The notes beneath the pieces were generated by a model. It was not told the origin of the DNA and did not search any database. It saw nothing but the letters and a program-made list of their open reading frames with translations. A stretch of 64,000 nt of DNA from Eriocheir sinensis (Eukaryota > Arthropoda > Malacostraca > Decapoda > Varunidae), in NCBI RefSeq assembly GCF_024679095.1, contig NC_066512.1:13446536-13510535 (forward strand). Direction: 5' to 3'. The translations under genes and the position numbers were made by a program. Positions 1-11,049 of this stretch are shown here, one piece after another (the first letter of the stretch is position 1; each line of letters starts with the position of its first letter).

Positions 1-1576
1 TGCTTGTAATAGTTACAGGGGGAATATTCTTGCTCAGGGAACCTGGTAAGGTATCTGGAAGTCTTAATGAAAGGATGAAAATAACCAATAAAACTGTAGG
101 CAGAGGACAAAGTTGGGATTTAGGGAAATGAGGGAATGTATGGATACAAAATTTCACTAAACATTATGTTGAAAAGTACCTATGGAAGGATAAAAGTTGC
201 TTGTTTCATGGAGTGGAAAAAATTGACAAGAGGGTTTAAGGAATGTGCTGAGGAATAGGGTGTGGGAAGTTTACTCTAAACTGTCTTTTTACAAGGATTC
301 AAGTGACTATACACTTTAATGGGGAGCTGATTGAGTTTTCAGTGTTGTTGTGAAACAAAGGTGTATTGTGTCACCATGTGGCTGCTTAATGCTTGTGTAT
401 TGTTGTATGAAAGAAATGATTGTCAGAGTAATGAAGTTAGGTCAAAGGCTGAAGTGAGGAATTTGAAGCAGTTTTTGTTGGCAGATCCTTTTGCATAGGA
501 TAGAGTATTAACAGAAAGTCGGAGGGTGCTGGAGAGGATTGTGAATGACGGACGGGGTGTTTAAGAGTAGAAACTTGAATGAAAATATTGATAAAGAGCA
601 AGTTTATGGTATTTAAGAGGGCAAGAGGGCAGACTAATAGTTTGCAAAGCCATACACTGTTAGTGCAGAAAACACTTCAGAATGAAAGATCTAGTTGGGA
701 GAAGATAGGATGAAGTAATTTAGTTACTTAAAGACTGTTCTTTGGAAGCATGGTGGGAGAGAGCAGTTAAGGGTAGACAGGTAGAAGGTGCTTTGGAGAG
801 AGTTATGAAGGAAGTATGAGCATGAGGGTAAAGAGGGGTATAAGAAATGGTACCCCCCTCAACCCTGTAGCATGTACCAGAGACCTGGACATGGAAAGTA
901 TCACCGCAATCATGAATGAGCTTTGTAGAAGTGAGTTATATAAGACACCCCCAGTGAAATGGATTAATAAAGTGGACTAGTGTTCAGGAGAGTTGGTTTC
1001 TGTTGGATTGATATATGCTGGTACAAGGAAAGTTGGAAATGCTTATACCGTGGTCAGGGAACTATGCATCTAAGATCTAGATAGATTAACCCTCTCATGC
1101 ACCATGACGCGATTCGCGGCAAAACGGAATCGTCTACATGAACTTTTGACTTGAATCGCGTCAAAATTTTTAAAAAAATCGCCCCAAATAAAGTATCTTT
1201 CAAAACTGTGTCAAACTTTTTTGCGTCAAAGATCCAAGCTAGACTTATAAAATAAACTAATTGTCAACTCTCGTGCCTTTGGATGTGAAGTGATAATTGC
1301 CCGTGGCATAATGCTGTCCTCTTCACTAGACATTCTTTTTGTCAGATTTTGTGTGTGATTATATGCTCATGTTGACCTCTAAACACCTTCCTGCAGGGAA
1401 TGGGATTACAGTAAATGACTAAACATAATTAATTTTGCTTACTCCACAGGGCTATGATACTTCATTCTTCTGAAGTATCAAGAATGTGGAAGGTCATGGT
1501 AGGCTGGTAAACAGTTTTATTTATTTTTGTTTCCACATTTGTTTATATTTTTCCATATTTTCCATATTTTTGATAG
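1..1576 (+). other. Upstream/intron sequence of the CCCH zinc-finger gene
   Basis: No coding segment is visible here. The stretch is AT-rich and ends in a plausible acceptor (TTTTTGATAG) directly before the CCCH exon, so at least its right part should be intron of that gene. A 10-bp inverted repeat, GACGCGATTC at 1106-1115 and GAATCGCGTC at 1153-1162, lies in a GC-richer patch near 1085-1170 that may be a dispersed repeat fragment. The exon holding the first half of the protein was not found in this window. Confidence 0.5.
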
Positions 1577-2303
1577 ATTTGGGTCATCCTGCACTTTTGC
1601 ACATGGAGAACGTGAGCGGCGGCGTGTCCTCCGTCACCCAAGATACAAAACTGACCTCTGTCGAACCTACCATGGTGCAGGCTACTGCCAGTATGGTGCT
1701 CGCTGCCATTTTATTCATGATCCAGAAGAAGCTGCTGGGTTTGCTGGCATGACAGGACACAGACTTCGCACCTGTCTAGATGGAACTGACATGACAGTGT
1801 TGGCTAACTTGCAACGTTTGTATTTTTATAAATTAGTGGAGGAAAATTTTGGGATTTTGAATACTTCAGGATATGGCAATGATCAGTTGAACTCTATTGA
1901 AACATCTCTAGAGTCAAACTCAGCATCTTTGGATATGTTGAACATTGGTCCAGATAACTTCTCAGGCATGACATCAAAATCACAACCCTTGGAGAATGTT
2001 TGTGTGACTCCACTAAACCTACCAGATTCCATTTTGGCTAATACAAAGTCCCCAGGGAGAGGAAACAATCAGATATGGAGGCACCCACATTTTGATGGTA
2101 ATTGGTGGGACAGGGAACTTGAATACTGTGCACAGTCTTCAGAATCTGACTTGAATACTATGAATTTTTCCTCTGCTCCTAGATCAGTTACTTGGAACCC
2201 TTATGAAGTATCCAATGGGAAAAAATCTGTAATTGGAAATCCAATGGAAGTATCTCGTAGTCTGCTCATACCAACCGTTTCAGAACTGATTCATATGCCT
2301 TGA
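1577..2303 (+). CDS. TIS11/ZFP36-type tandem CCCH zinc-finger protein, last coding exon (5' partial)
   Basis: Proteins of this family bind AU-rich elements in mRNA 3' UTRs and promote deadenylation and decay. The exon opens in the first finger: CTFAH supplies its third Cys and its His, and the first two Cys must be in an upstream exon. The inter-finger linker ends in LRHPRYKTDLC, with family spacing. The complete second finger has C-x8-C-x5-C-x3-H spacing, with Cys codons at 1659, 1686 and 1704 and His at 1716. About 195 further residues rich in Ser and Asn follow to a TGA at 2301-2303. The start is set by the acceptor AG at 1575-1576, which leaves one base of a split codon. I see no clear copy of the C-terminal CNOT1-binding motif of vertebrate members; the end reads LLIPTVSELIHMP. 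Family is clear; orthology to one paralogue is not. Confidence 0.85.
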
Positions 2304-2990
2304 GCACATGTATACTATTATCCAAAGCTGTATCTGAATTTAAATTTAAATAGTATAACTTGACCTGTGGAGATGGTGTTTTTAAGGAAATTCAGTAAGG
2401 TTATGGATATATTTAATGATAGAATTTTAAGTTCATGTCAGTGGAATTTATTATGGTTTCTTTTTAATGATTTTAAATCAAATGTTTAATTTTGAGTATA
2501 TAATTAAATCAGAATAATTATTATAATTTGTGACAAGCTCTTAATGAGTGAGTTAAAAAAATGCAGAGGAATGACCAAATGAAAGCTCAATAATTTTATT
2601 GCCGGTTATTGCTTACAACATTATGAGTTGCCAAATAGTTTAAATTTTATTGATTAGGTTAAGGAAAAATAAATCTTGTATCTTTTGCATCGTGCATGAT
2701 ACAGCAATTATATCTTAAATAATGTCGACGGCCTTTGTTATGACACAGAATGCCCTTTATGTTAAGAGGAACTGTTCATATTGGCACTATTTTATGATTT
2801 CTTATTTTTGTATATGTTTTGTGCTCTATGAAAATAATGAATCTTTTTAGTTAAACAAGGAGGGTAATGATTATAGTAATGAAACTTCATGCCAGCCAGC
2901 CTTATTATGATGTGCTTTACTTTATTTAATTTTTTTGCTATATAATGAAGTTTCTTCAGTATTGTAATAAAAAAATACCCAAGAAATTTT
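2304..2990 (+). other. Probable 3' UTR of the CCCH gene with two poly(A) signals
   Basis: AT-rich sequence directly after the stop codon. AATAAA hexamers at 2668-2673 and 2966-2971 are candidate polyadenylation signals. Several ATTTA pentamers occur (near 2411, 2448 and 2930), in keeping with the known self-regulation of TIS11-family mRNAs through AU-rich elements. The true end needs RNA data. Confidence 0.5.
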
Positions 2991-3821
2991 AATAGAGAAT
3001 ATTTGTGAGAAGTGTTAATATATTGCAGTTGTATAACGAACCCGTGAAACAGATAAACAGTGTACGGTGGAATGTTTAAAAATTGTTCTTATTTGTTAAA
3101 ATTGTATCTAACTAAAACATTTTATTTCAACTTACTTGGATACAAGTTTTACATTTTAGTTCAATGAAAGATTCTACCCCTTTAATAAAATTAGACATAA
3201 GTTTTGTATAGTTTTCCTTCCACATAAGATACGAAATGTGTGTCTTCACAAAAGTGTTACCGGTACACTCCACATGTGGCTTACACAAATTTTTCATGTG
3301 CTTAAAGCTGATCATTGTGTCGCGTGACACTTTCAGAATTGTGTACGACACAGTTGTGAAATGCGGCAAAGTTGGTACCGCTGTTTGTGTTTGGTTACAT
3401 CTCTTTGGCTTTCCGCTGGTTTCCTTAGCTGCCTTAAAATCTCTAAATGATCAAGTGAACCCCAATTGTTCAATACTTCTCCAGCATTTTTACCCATGAA
3501 CACTGGACACCATTAGAATTAGCAAAAATGAAACTTCGGCGGGGAGGAGTCACCGCACCTGTATAGGTGCCCTACGCATTATTTATCGTACTCAAGCTAT
3601 AACGGTTTCCTCAACTGGTTGACTACAGTTAATTTTAAGATACAGTGAACAGGCCGGCACCGCTGGCTCACCAGCCCATCGTAGATCAACAATGGAGAAT
3701 CACCATGTATATTGAGCAGAGATGTGCCACATGTTCTGGTATTGGTGTATATCCCCAACGAACTACCCCCCCAAAAAAAATCTCTAAATTTTGGATTAAG
3801 TCGATAATTCAACCAGTTATT
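2991..3821. other. Intergenic stretch, no gene recognised
   Basis: Short open frames occur on both strands but none has a recognisable domain or splice context. The right half (about 3540 onward) may be the outer part of the decayed Harbinger element that follows; I could not find its terminal inverted repeat. Confidence 0.4.
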
Positions 3822-4113
3822 CGTCAAAAAGAGCAAAACTTGTTGCTTGACTTATATGAGATATCCTGGAAGACAATTTTAAAGAGACAGAGTTCATAAT
3901 GAAAGGAAAATTGAAGAAGGCAGAGGCTTGGCAGTCTATTGCAAAAGAATATAACGCTGGAAAAGATAAAAGAAGCAGAGTTGAGGCTCATTAGAAAGTA
4001 AGGATGAAAAGATAAAAGATGCTGATTTAAAATTAAAGGAAATGGAGCTAAAGGTAAAAGAAAAGGAGTATTTAATAAAACAAATATACCTGGAAAACTT
4101 GCAAAATAAATAA
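3822..4113 (+). pseudogene. Myb/SANT-like DNA-binding protein of a Harbinger element (relic)
   Basis: Two adjacent frames together give a Myb/SANT-like (trihelix) domain. Helix 1 reads QKEQNLLLDLYEISWKTIL (from about 3822). After a frameshift near 3895 comes LKKAEAWQSIAKEYNAG, the conserved 'AW..IA.E.NA' part. A Lys/Glu-rich coil (LKLKEMELKVKEKEYLIKQ) runs to a TAA at 4111-4113. In Harbinger/PIF elements this protein acts with the transposase in nuclear import and end binding. It faces the transposase relic at 4410-5213, as expected for the two-gene layout. The frameshift and the missing start make it non-functional. The family call rests on motif resemblance only. Confidence 0.6.
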
Positions 4114-4266
4114 ATTCTAGAAAATGGACTAAAGGTAAAAGAAGCAGATTTGAAGCTCAAAGATAAGGTGAAATGTTAAAACATGCTGATTTAGAAATAA
4201 AGGAAATATAATTAAAGATAAGAGAAAAGGATTTTCTAATAAAACAAAAATACTCGGATAACTGGA
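4020..4266 (+). repeat. Tandem duplication of the coil-coding segment
   Basis: The segment at 4020-4103, starting GCTGATTTAAAATTAAAGGA, recurs in diverged form at 4184-4266, a period near 164 bp. The second copy carries an in-frame stop and encodes a degenerate version of the same Lys/Glu-rich helix. It looks like a local duplication in the Harbinger accessory gene. Confidence 0.6.
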
Positions 4267-4409
4267 AGTCAATAAATTTTAGTTATCGATTTTATTTTAA
4301 ATTACCATGCATTCTTATAAGTACTTAATTCAAGTCAGGAACATACACTATGGCTGCACGTTGCATGAAGGGCTCATCTCTTCATGGCCCGGCCTTAGAG
4401 CCAGAATGA

Positions 4410-5213
4410 CTAGAAGTAGTTTTCTATTGCCTGTCTCCTTTCAACATTACCCTGTAACCTTCCATCAGGATGCTGACCAGGAATAGGATCCATGTCATCC
4501 TGTTCCTCGTCTAACTGCAGTTTTACTACCTCATCTGGAATGGGAACTCTCCTTCTCAGTGCCAAGTTATGGAGAATAGCTGCAGTAATACTGAGGACTT
4601 TGGTATTTTCAAGGTCTGTTTACATTTGCTTGCGCCAAACCTTTTGAGAACTCCAAAGGCGCTCTCAATGCAATTCCGTGTGATGATATGAGATCGGTTG
4701 TTGCACATTTCTTGGTGTGACTGGGAATTTGAGAGGGGTGTTAACAGAAACCTTGTGCAAGGATATCCTGCATCACCAAGAAGACGACCTCTGTGAACCC
4801 CGCCTTCCATTGCAACACACAGACGACTTGTTGAAAATTGTGGCATTAGGTGTGCTTCCTGGCCACCTAGCAACAACATTAATAAACCAGTCTCGGTCCA
4901 CATACAGCCTGCACGTTTAGAGAAAATGTTCCCTTCCTGCTGTTCCTAAAAAGTTCAGACTGATCTCCAGGTGGTCTTCTTATAGCTATATGAGTACAGT
5001 CAATGCAGCCTATCACACCAGGCATTCCAGCTATTGCCATGAAGTTCACCACCCTTGGCGCTTCATCATTGCTAGGCAGCTTGATGATGGAGTGGCTCAT
5101 CCTGGCAATCGCCCTTGATACGCAATGGATGCAGCGGCACCAAAGGTTGGGAAACATCGTAGCAGTCTGATATGGTGATATTGGTGGTTGCCTGTCGCTA
5201 GTGTTATCAACAC
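4410..5213 (-). pseudogene. HARBI1-like Harbinger transposase, frameshifted
   Basis: The minus strand encodes a DDE-type Harbinger transposase in pieces. From 5213 down: ARMSHSIIKLPS, MPGVIGCIDCTHIAIRRPPG (first catalytic Asp region), LNVQAVCGP, then in another frame DWFINVVARWPGST (second Asp region), then LLGDAGYPCTRFLLTPLSN, IITRNCIESAFGVLKRFG (catalytic Glu region), then AAILHNLALRRRVPIPDE and a stop at 4410-4412. At least three single-base frameshifts separate the pieces, near 4904-4913, 4845-4855 and 4610-4650. A CTGCAG acceptor just before 5213 on this strand suggests an upstream intron. The family is clear and the copy is dead. Confidence 0.85.
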
Positions 5214-5486
5214 CTGCAGGTGAACTTAAAAAAATGAAAAAGTACAATAATAGAATATAGAACACAGGTCCATAATGAAGGTACAGAACTTTTCTGTTCC
5301 TGTATAGACCTAATTCCATGAGATTGTACATATAATGAGAAAATTAGTGCAAATGATGACCTCAGTTGGTAAAACACGAAATTAATCAACTTTAAATATA
5401 TAAATATTTAAGTTCCCAATAACTTAATTTCACTTCACATATAATAAAAGATGTGGTTAATAATTAGAATAGCTCTCATCTCATCA

Positions 5487-5491
<5 letters not shown>

Positions 5492-5568
<77 letters not shown>
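5492..5568. repeat. (TC)n microsatellite
   Basis: About 38 near-perfect TC units. It directly precedes the dispersed repeat starting near 5569; the second copy of that repeat at 33386 is also preceded by a TC array. Confidence 0.95.
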
Positions 5569-5571
<3 letters not shown>

Positions 5572-5942
5572 GGAGTTATATTCAATTATTTATTCCACTC
5601 TTGTAAGTTTTTTTTTTCATCTCTGGTGATCAAGACATCACCACTCCACAGTCATTTTTCTCCCAAAAAACATGTAACCAACCCCTCTCAGTAATTGGTG
5701 CCTGACCTGTATGTTGCATTTTCTCCATTTACTGGTTAATATATATCTAACAATGACATGCATGATTGTGTAACAAAGTTGGTTGACGTCAAGTCAAATA
5801 TAGACTATTCTTTGCACATGGGTAAGTTTTTCTCCTTCCTGCCACAATACTTCCTTCTGTTTTCTCGTAGCGAGTTTTGATCACATCTGAGACGCTCTAC
5901 ATAGAAGGCTGTACATCCTTCTACATTAAAAGTAAGGACATG
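5569..5942 (+). repeat. Dispersed repeat copy 1, left half
   Basis: Begins ACAGGAGTTATATTCAATTA and matches 33386-33755 closely over its length. The match continues at 6622-7004, so the element was split by the SINE pair at 5943-6621. No coding content was recognised and its class is unknown. Confidence 0.8.
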
Positions 5943-6388
5943 TGTAGTGCGGCGACTAGGCCTGATGGGCGAGCCTTCCATAACCCACTCAGCGAGTGGG
6001 GTACCTCTTTGGCCGACTGGTAAAGTAGTGGCTCTCCCGTCACGCTGGTTGCGGGATCAATCCCGGGCAGCCGGCTAAACCCTCTCCTTGTCTTGATTAA
6101 TTTCTCGTGTGTTTCGATACACGCAGAGGACGTGTAGGACCGGGTGTAGTAGGCAAGAGAAAATCTCGGTAATAAACTGGTGGCATAGCGGTGGGCATCC
6201 TCTCCTGTGCTTCTGTTGTGTCTCCCCGAGTGGGCAACAAGTAAAGTGATGGCCCATGCTCTCTGAGGTTCATAGAAAATGGGAATATTGGAGGTATGTC
6301 TCAATTGGACATCGTGGAGTAGTGCACCGATTGGGGTCACTGTCCAAGGTCTCAACACACAAATCAATCTACATAGGGAGGAAAGCCG
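5943..6388 (+). mobile_element. tRNA-derived SINE, longer unit
   Basis: The head resembles a tRNA: a box A-like TGGCCGACTGG (about 6011) and a box B-like GGATCAATCCC (about 6054). This is RNA polymerase III promoter structure. A non-tRNA body follows to about 6388. The unit abuts a second, shorter copy, and the pair is flanked by ACATG at 5938-5942 and 6622-6626. The cloverleaf is not intact, so it is a SINE, not a tRNA gene. Confidence 0.75.
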
Positions 6389-6621
6389 TGTAGTGCGGCG
6401 ACTAGGCCTGATGGGCGAGCCTCCCATAACCCATTCAGCGAGTGGGGTACCTCTTTGGCCGACTGGTAAAGTAGTGGTTCTCCCGTCACGCTGGTCGCGG
6501 GATCAATCCCGGGCAGCCGGCAAAACCCTCTCCTTGTCTTGATTAATTTCTCGTGTGTTTCGATACACGCAGAGGACGTGTGGGACCGGGTGTAGTAGGA
6601 AAGAGAAAATCTCGGTATTAA
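6389..6621 (+). mobile_element. tRNA-derived SINE, shorter second unit
   Basis: Repeats the first about 230 bp of the previous unit almost exactly (TGTAGTGCGGCGACTAGGCC start, same A and B boxes) and stops after AATCTCGGTATTA. Its end coincides with the right-hand ACATG. Either a dimeric SINE inserted once, or one copy was duplicated in place. Confidence 0.75.
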
Positions 6622-7004
6622 ACATGGTCAATATATAATGAATACTATACAGAGGAAGTGTGAGAGGTCAAGGCGGGTGTGGAACACTTCTCAACTTCTA
6701 CGGAATAAAGAAAAGGAAATGCTGGTGTTTTTTCTATGAAAACCTGTACATACATCCTTAGTGCATATACTGCAGCAGTTGAATAAGTAAAATCATATGA
6801 TATGTGGAAGAAATAAGGCAGACAAGCTCATTTACTCCGACGATTTGGGAGCGAGAAATCCAATAATTTATTATTACTTGAGTGGACTTGCTGGCTCAAA
6901 GCCACCGGCTAAGCTCCGCCCACCCCTACCCCCCATGCTTCACCTCAAAGTGAAGAGCGGCGCCCGCTGAGGGCCACTCGATGTATTCTTCCTTCAAGTT
7001 TAAA
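6622..7004 (+). repeat. Dispersed repeat copy 1, right half
   Basis: Matches 33755-34118, including the segments GCTGGCTCAAAGCCACCGGC and GTGAAGAGCGGC, then homology fades. Together with 5569-5942 it forms one roughly 750-bp element. Confidence 0.8.
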
Positions 7005-7500
7005 CCTACGAGTATGTTTGGGCTGTCACTTTTTCCCATAAAAGTATTAAATATTAAGTTTTTACCCTCCACATACTAATTGAGTCATATATATAGCTGC
7101 AATCAAAAGCTGTATTGCAACATGCAACGCAAATTTTTGAAAATTCTGAAATGTGTAACGCAAAGTGCACAGGGTAGTCTAGGGATGGCTCACTTTGCGA
7201 TACACATTTGTTCCAATAATGTGTACAGCTAAGGGGCGAATTTGTGTAGCGCAAGGCTGGGTGACACAAATGTGTAATTCACTTTGCGCTTAAAGCATAC
7301 AGTTTTGATATGTAATGCACTTTTTCCTCTACACATTTGTCTAAGCATACGGTTTTCTTGGGCACAAGTGGATGGAACTTGAGGGAGTATATGGATCGAT
7401 GTTTTCGTGTGTGCTTTTTTGTAAAAAGATTTAGAGGAAGGGATAAATGTTTTTGCTACATTTATGTAGCCAAAGAAAGCATTTAAGGCAGCGGTATGAT
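7005..7500. other. No gene recognised; left flank of the LINE
   Basis: AT-rich DNA with degenerate reiterations of ACACATTTGTG/CGCAAAGTG-like words between 7130 and 7350. No domain is visible. The 5' boundary of the following LINE could not be placed precisely. Confidence 0.4.
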
Positions 7501-7546
7501 GTGGATATTAAGTTAACGAACAGTTCGTCTCCCGCTAGCATGCGAG

Positions 7547-8053
7547 TTGGCTGTGCTTCACGCGCCTCCGCGCCTTGCGGTTCCCATGAGGCCCAAGGTT
7601 CGCCATCGCTGCCTTGCCCGTTCCAGTCGGCTTATCCCTCAGCAAGGGCATGCCTCTGCACTCTCTGGGAAGGACCTCGGAGAGCGCTCACCGAGTTCTG
7701 CTTCAGTCAGCACTGGCAGTGTTGACTCTGCCGATTTTGATGGTTGTCTGCTACAAGCTGCCGTCGTACTACCCCGTGCCCAGAAGAAACTGCGCTCGGA
7801 AGTGCTTGCCCCGTCACCTGCTGAAGATGTGGACCCCACTTCTGATCCAGGTGAGGGTCAGGACACCGTTATGGAGACGTCGGAGGTTGTGAATGATCCT
7901 GTTCACACCCAGGCTTTGTTGAAGACGTCGCGGCGTCACTTGTTGTGGCCACTTAATTACAACACAACAACAGTCAACTGCTTCCAAGCATCTCTGGTTC
8001 ATGGCTCTCCTCAAACAACACCCTGGGGCCTCCCCGCTGTTCGAAGAAGGTAG
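7547..8053 (+). pseudogene. Possible ORF1 region of the Jockey-type LINE
   Basis: A 168-codon open frame rich in Ser, Pro and Arg lies just before the endonuclease segment, where the LINE's first protein would lie. I see no CCHC zinc knuckle or other nucleic-acid-binding motif, so the role is inferred from position only. It shares a frame with the endonuclease pieces that follow. Confidence 0.35.
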
Positions 8054-8110
8054 GAACGTTCCCTACATTACGTTGGACGAAGGGCCCGTGTTTGATATGC
8101 TGGTCCCCTT

Positions 8111-9295
8111 TTGGGTGCCGAGTTGAGAGGTGTCTGTATTGATAACTCCTCAGACCTCTTTCTTATCAATTTCTGCAACATTCGCGGTCTTCGTTCCAAT
8201 TTCCATTCCTTGGAGCACCATCTCTCATCCTCTAAACAGCACCTTCTCTTCCTCACCGAAACGCAGGGCTCGGCGGCTACTGACAGCAATCTCTACTCTG
8301 TTCCCTCCTACTATCTCTATCCTAAATTTCAATCAAAAGGTGGATGTTGCGCCTACGTACGCAACGACATCACTTGCTGTCGTGCCCACGACCTTGACTC
8401 TTCTGAATTTTCCACCATTTGGCTAAGATTTCATTGTCATTCTTTTACTTAATACATCTGTGCTGTTCATCTCTCACCTAACTCTACTATGTAAAATTCT
8501 TTGACTACTTGAACTCTAAAGTGGAGCACATCTTGACCCACTCTCCCTTCGCTGAAATCTCCATCCTAGGAGATTTCAATGTTCATCACCAGCTTTGGCT
8601 TTCATCAATCAATCAATCAATCCTCTTTCACTGACCAGCCTGGTGAACAAGCCTACAACTTTGCTCTCCTCAATAATCTAGAGCAGTTGGTTCAGCACCC
8701 TACACGTATTCCCGACCGTCTTGGAGACAAGCCCCACATACTACAGATCTCTTCCTTACCTCTAACCACTTACTCTGTCAAATTGTTTTCTCCGTTGGGC
8801 TCCTCCGATCATAAATTTATTTCTGTATCCTGTCCCTTCGCTCCTGTACACCCTCTGGACTCACCGAAGAGGCGATGCTTCTGGCATTTTGCTTCAGCTC
8901 GGTGGGACGACCTAAGAATGTACTTTTCCGATTTCCCGTGGAATGATTACTGCTGCCATGAGAGAGACCCCTCTGTGAGTGCCCAGCGTATCACAGAGGT
9001 GATTGTCTCTGGAATGGAGGCACACATTCCACGTACTTTCTCTACTCCTCATGCAAAAAAGCCTTGGTTTAATCACGCTTGTTCTCGTGCTATCAGAGAT
9101 AGAGAGGCAGCTCACAAAAAGTACCAGAGCCCTCGCACTCCTACTAACCATGATCTTTACATTTCTGCCAGGAATCGTGCCAAATCTATTCTTCGACTTA
9201 CCAAAACCTCTTTCATCCATAGGAAATGTCAAAACCTTGCTTTTTTCTCATTCTTCCAGAGATTTCTGGCATCTAGCCAAAAATATCTCTTCTAA
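8111..9295 (+). pseudogene. LINE ORF2, endonuclease domain
   Basis: Begins LFLINFCNIRGLRSN, a typical start of the exonuclease/endonuclease/phosphatase fold. The catalytic Glu lies in LTETQ (codons from 8255), ILGDFNVHH follows near 8565, and the SSDH motif (8801-8812) carries the catalytic Asp-His. Frameshifts and stops between 8440 and 8580, some beside a short ATCA expansion near 8600, break the frame, and the reading shifts again near 9240. In life the domain would nick target DNA for target-primed reverse transcription; this copy cannot. Confidence 0.8.
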
Positions 9296-9302
9296 TTTCA
9301 CT

Positions 9303-10690
9303 TCTTTATCTTTCCATCCTCTCCTTAGCCCTGACGGCAGCACCGCCGTCTCATCTACTTATAAAGCTGAACTCTCAACCTTTCTGTAAAAACTCCACTC
9401 TAGACAATTCTGGGCATATTCCTCCTACGCATCCCCCTCTGACTCCTTTATGCCTGTTATTAAGATTCTTAGGAGTGATGTTTTCTATGCCCTCTCTGGC
9501 CTCAAATCTCAGAAGGCTTATGGACCTGATGGAGTGCCTCCTATTGTCCTTAAAAACTGTTCTTCCGTGCTGACACCCTGCCTGGTCAGACTCTTTCGAC
9601 TCTGTCTATCAACATCTACCTTTTCTTCCTGCTGGAAGTACGCCTTCATACAGCCTGTGCCTAAGAAGGGTGACCGTTCCAATCCCTCAAACTACCGCCC
9701 TATAGCTTTACTTTCCTGTCTATCGAAAGCTTTTGAATCAATCCTTAACCGGAAAATTCAAAAGCACCTTTCCACTTCTGACCTATCTGATCGCCAGTAT
9801 GGGTTCCGCAAGGGGCGTTCAACTTGTGATCTTCTTACTCTCTTGAGTCTTAACTGACTTGGTCATCCTCTCTTAGCCGTTTCGGTGAAACTTTCTCAGT
9901 TGCGCTAGACATATCGAAAGCTTTAGATAGAGTCTGGCACAAGTCTTTGCTTTCTAAACTGTCCTCTTACGGTTTCTATCCTTCTATGTTCCTTTAACTT
10001 CAGTTTCCTTTCCGGCCGTTCTATCTCTGCTTTGGTAGACGGTCACTGTTCTTCCCCTAAACCTATCAACAGTGGTGTTCCACAGGGTTCTGTCCTATCA
10101 CTCACTCTTTTCCTATTATTCATCAATGATCTTCTTTCCATAACAAACTGTCCTATCCACTCATACGCTGACGACTCCACTCTGCATTATTCAACTTCTT
10201 TCAACAGAAGACCCTCTCAACAGGAATTACAAGACTCCAGACTGGAGGCTGCAGAACGCTTAACCTCAGACCTTGCTATCATTTTCGATTGGGGTAAAAG
10301 GAACCTTGTGTCCTTCAATGCCTCAAAAACCCAATTTCTCCACCTATCAACTCGACACAATCTTCCAAACACCTATCCCCTATTCTTCAACAACACTCAG
10401 CTGTCACCTTCTTTAACACTAAACATCCTCGGTCTATCCTTAACTCAAAATCTTAACTGGAAACTTCACATCTCTTCGCACTAAATCAGCTTCCTCGAGG
10501 TTGGGCGTTCTGTATCGCCTCCGCCAGTTCTTCTCCCCCGCACAGTTGCTATCCATATGCAGGGGCCTTGTCCGCCCTCGTATGGAGTATGCATCTCACG
10601 TGGCCGGGGGAGGGCTCCACTTACACAGCTCTGTTGGACAGAGTGGAGTCTAAGACTTTTCGTCTCGTCAGCTCTCCTCCTCTTACTGAT
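9303..10690 (+). pseudogene. LINE ORF2, reverse transcriptase domain
   Basis: RT blocks in order: KAYGPDGVPPIVLKN, PVPKKGDRSNPSNYRPIALL, RQYGFRKGRST (to 9857), then after a frame break VALDISKALDRVWHKSL (motif A), SGVPQGSVLSLTLF (10070s) and YADDS at 10164-10178 (motif C, both Asp present). The thumb-like segment NLVSFNASKTQFLHLSTR follows. A stop near 10484 and shifts near 9387 and 9858 disable it. It ends at the insertion point 10696/10697 and resumes at 14291. Confidence 0.85.
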
Positions 10691-11049
10691 AGTCTTTGTG
10701 AAGGAATGTGACCAGGCGTTGTTGAGATGGAGGTGATGCGCCAGACCAATCCCCTCTTTAGGCTCTGTATCCCTCAACTTCCACGGGGGCGGGCGAGATA
10801 TAAACCACAAGAAACTTTTAACATTTAATCGCCTTCTCACTTAACCCACACACAAGTCTTGCCCGTCGGTGTGTAGCGACACCGTCCACTGGAGAGGGCG
10901 ATGCGGGAGATTGGTAACAATCCAGGCGTCGAGTGACCAGCTAGGCTTCGAAGAGGAGTCCCGGATGGAGGCGCCCAGGAGCCACAAGCTAGGTGGTGGA
11001 GCGGCAGTGTGAGGGTGTCGTGACGTCCTAGATGGAGAGGCCCAGGCGT

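Noticed and set aside
3236..3499. 87-codon plus-strand frame beyond the CCCH gene
   Set aside because: No recognised domain, overlapping frame on the other strand, and no splice or poly(A) signals that tie it to a gene.
6005..6075. tRNA gene from A-box and B-box matches (also at 6455, 14951, 26110-26165 and 63428)
   Set aside because: The anticodon arm and acceptor stem do not fold; the sequences continue into shared non-tRNA bodies, so they are SINEs.
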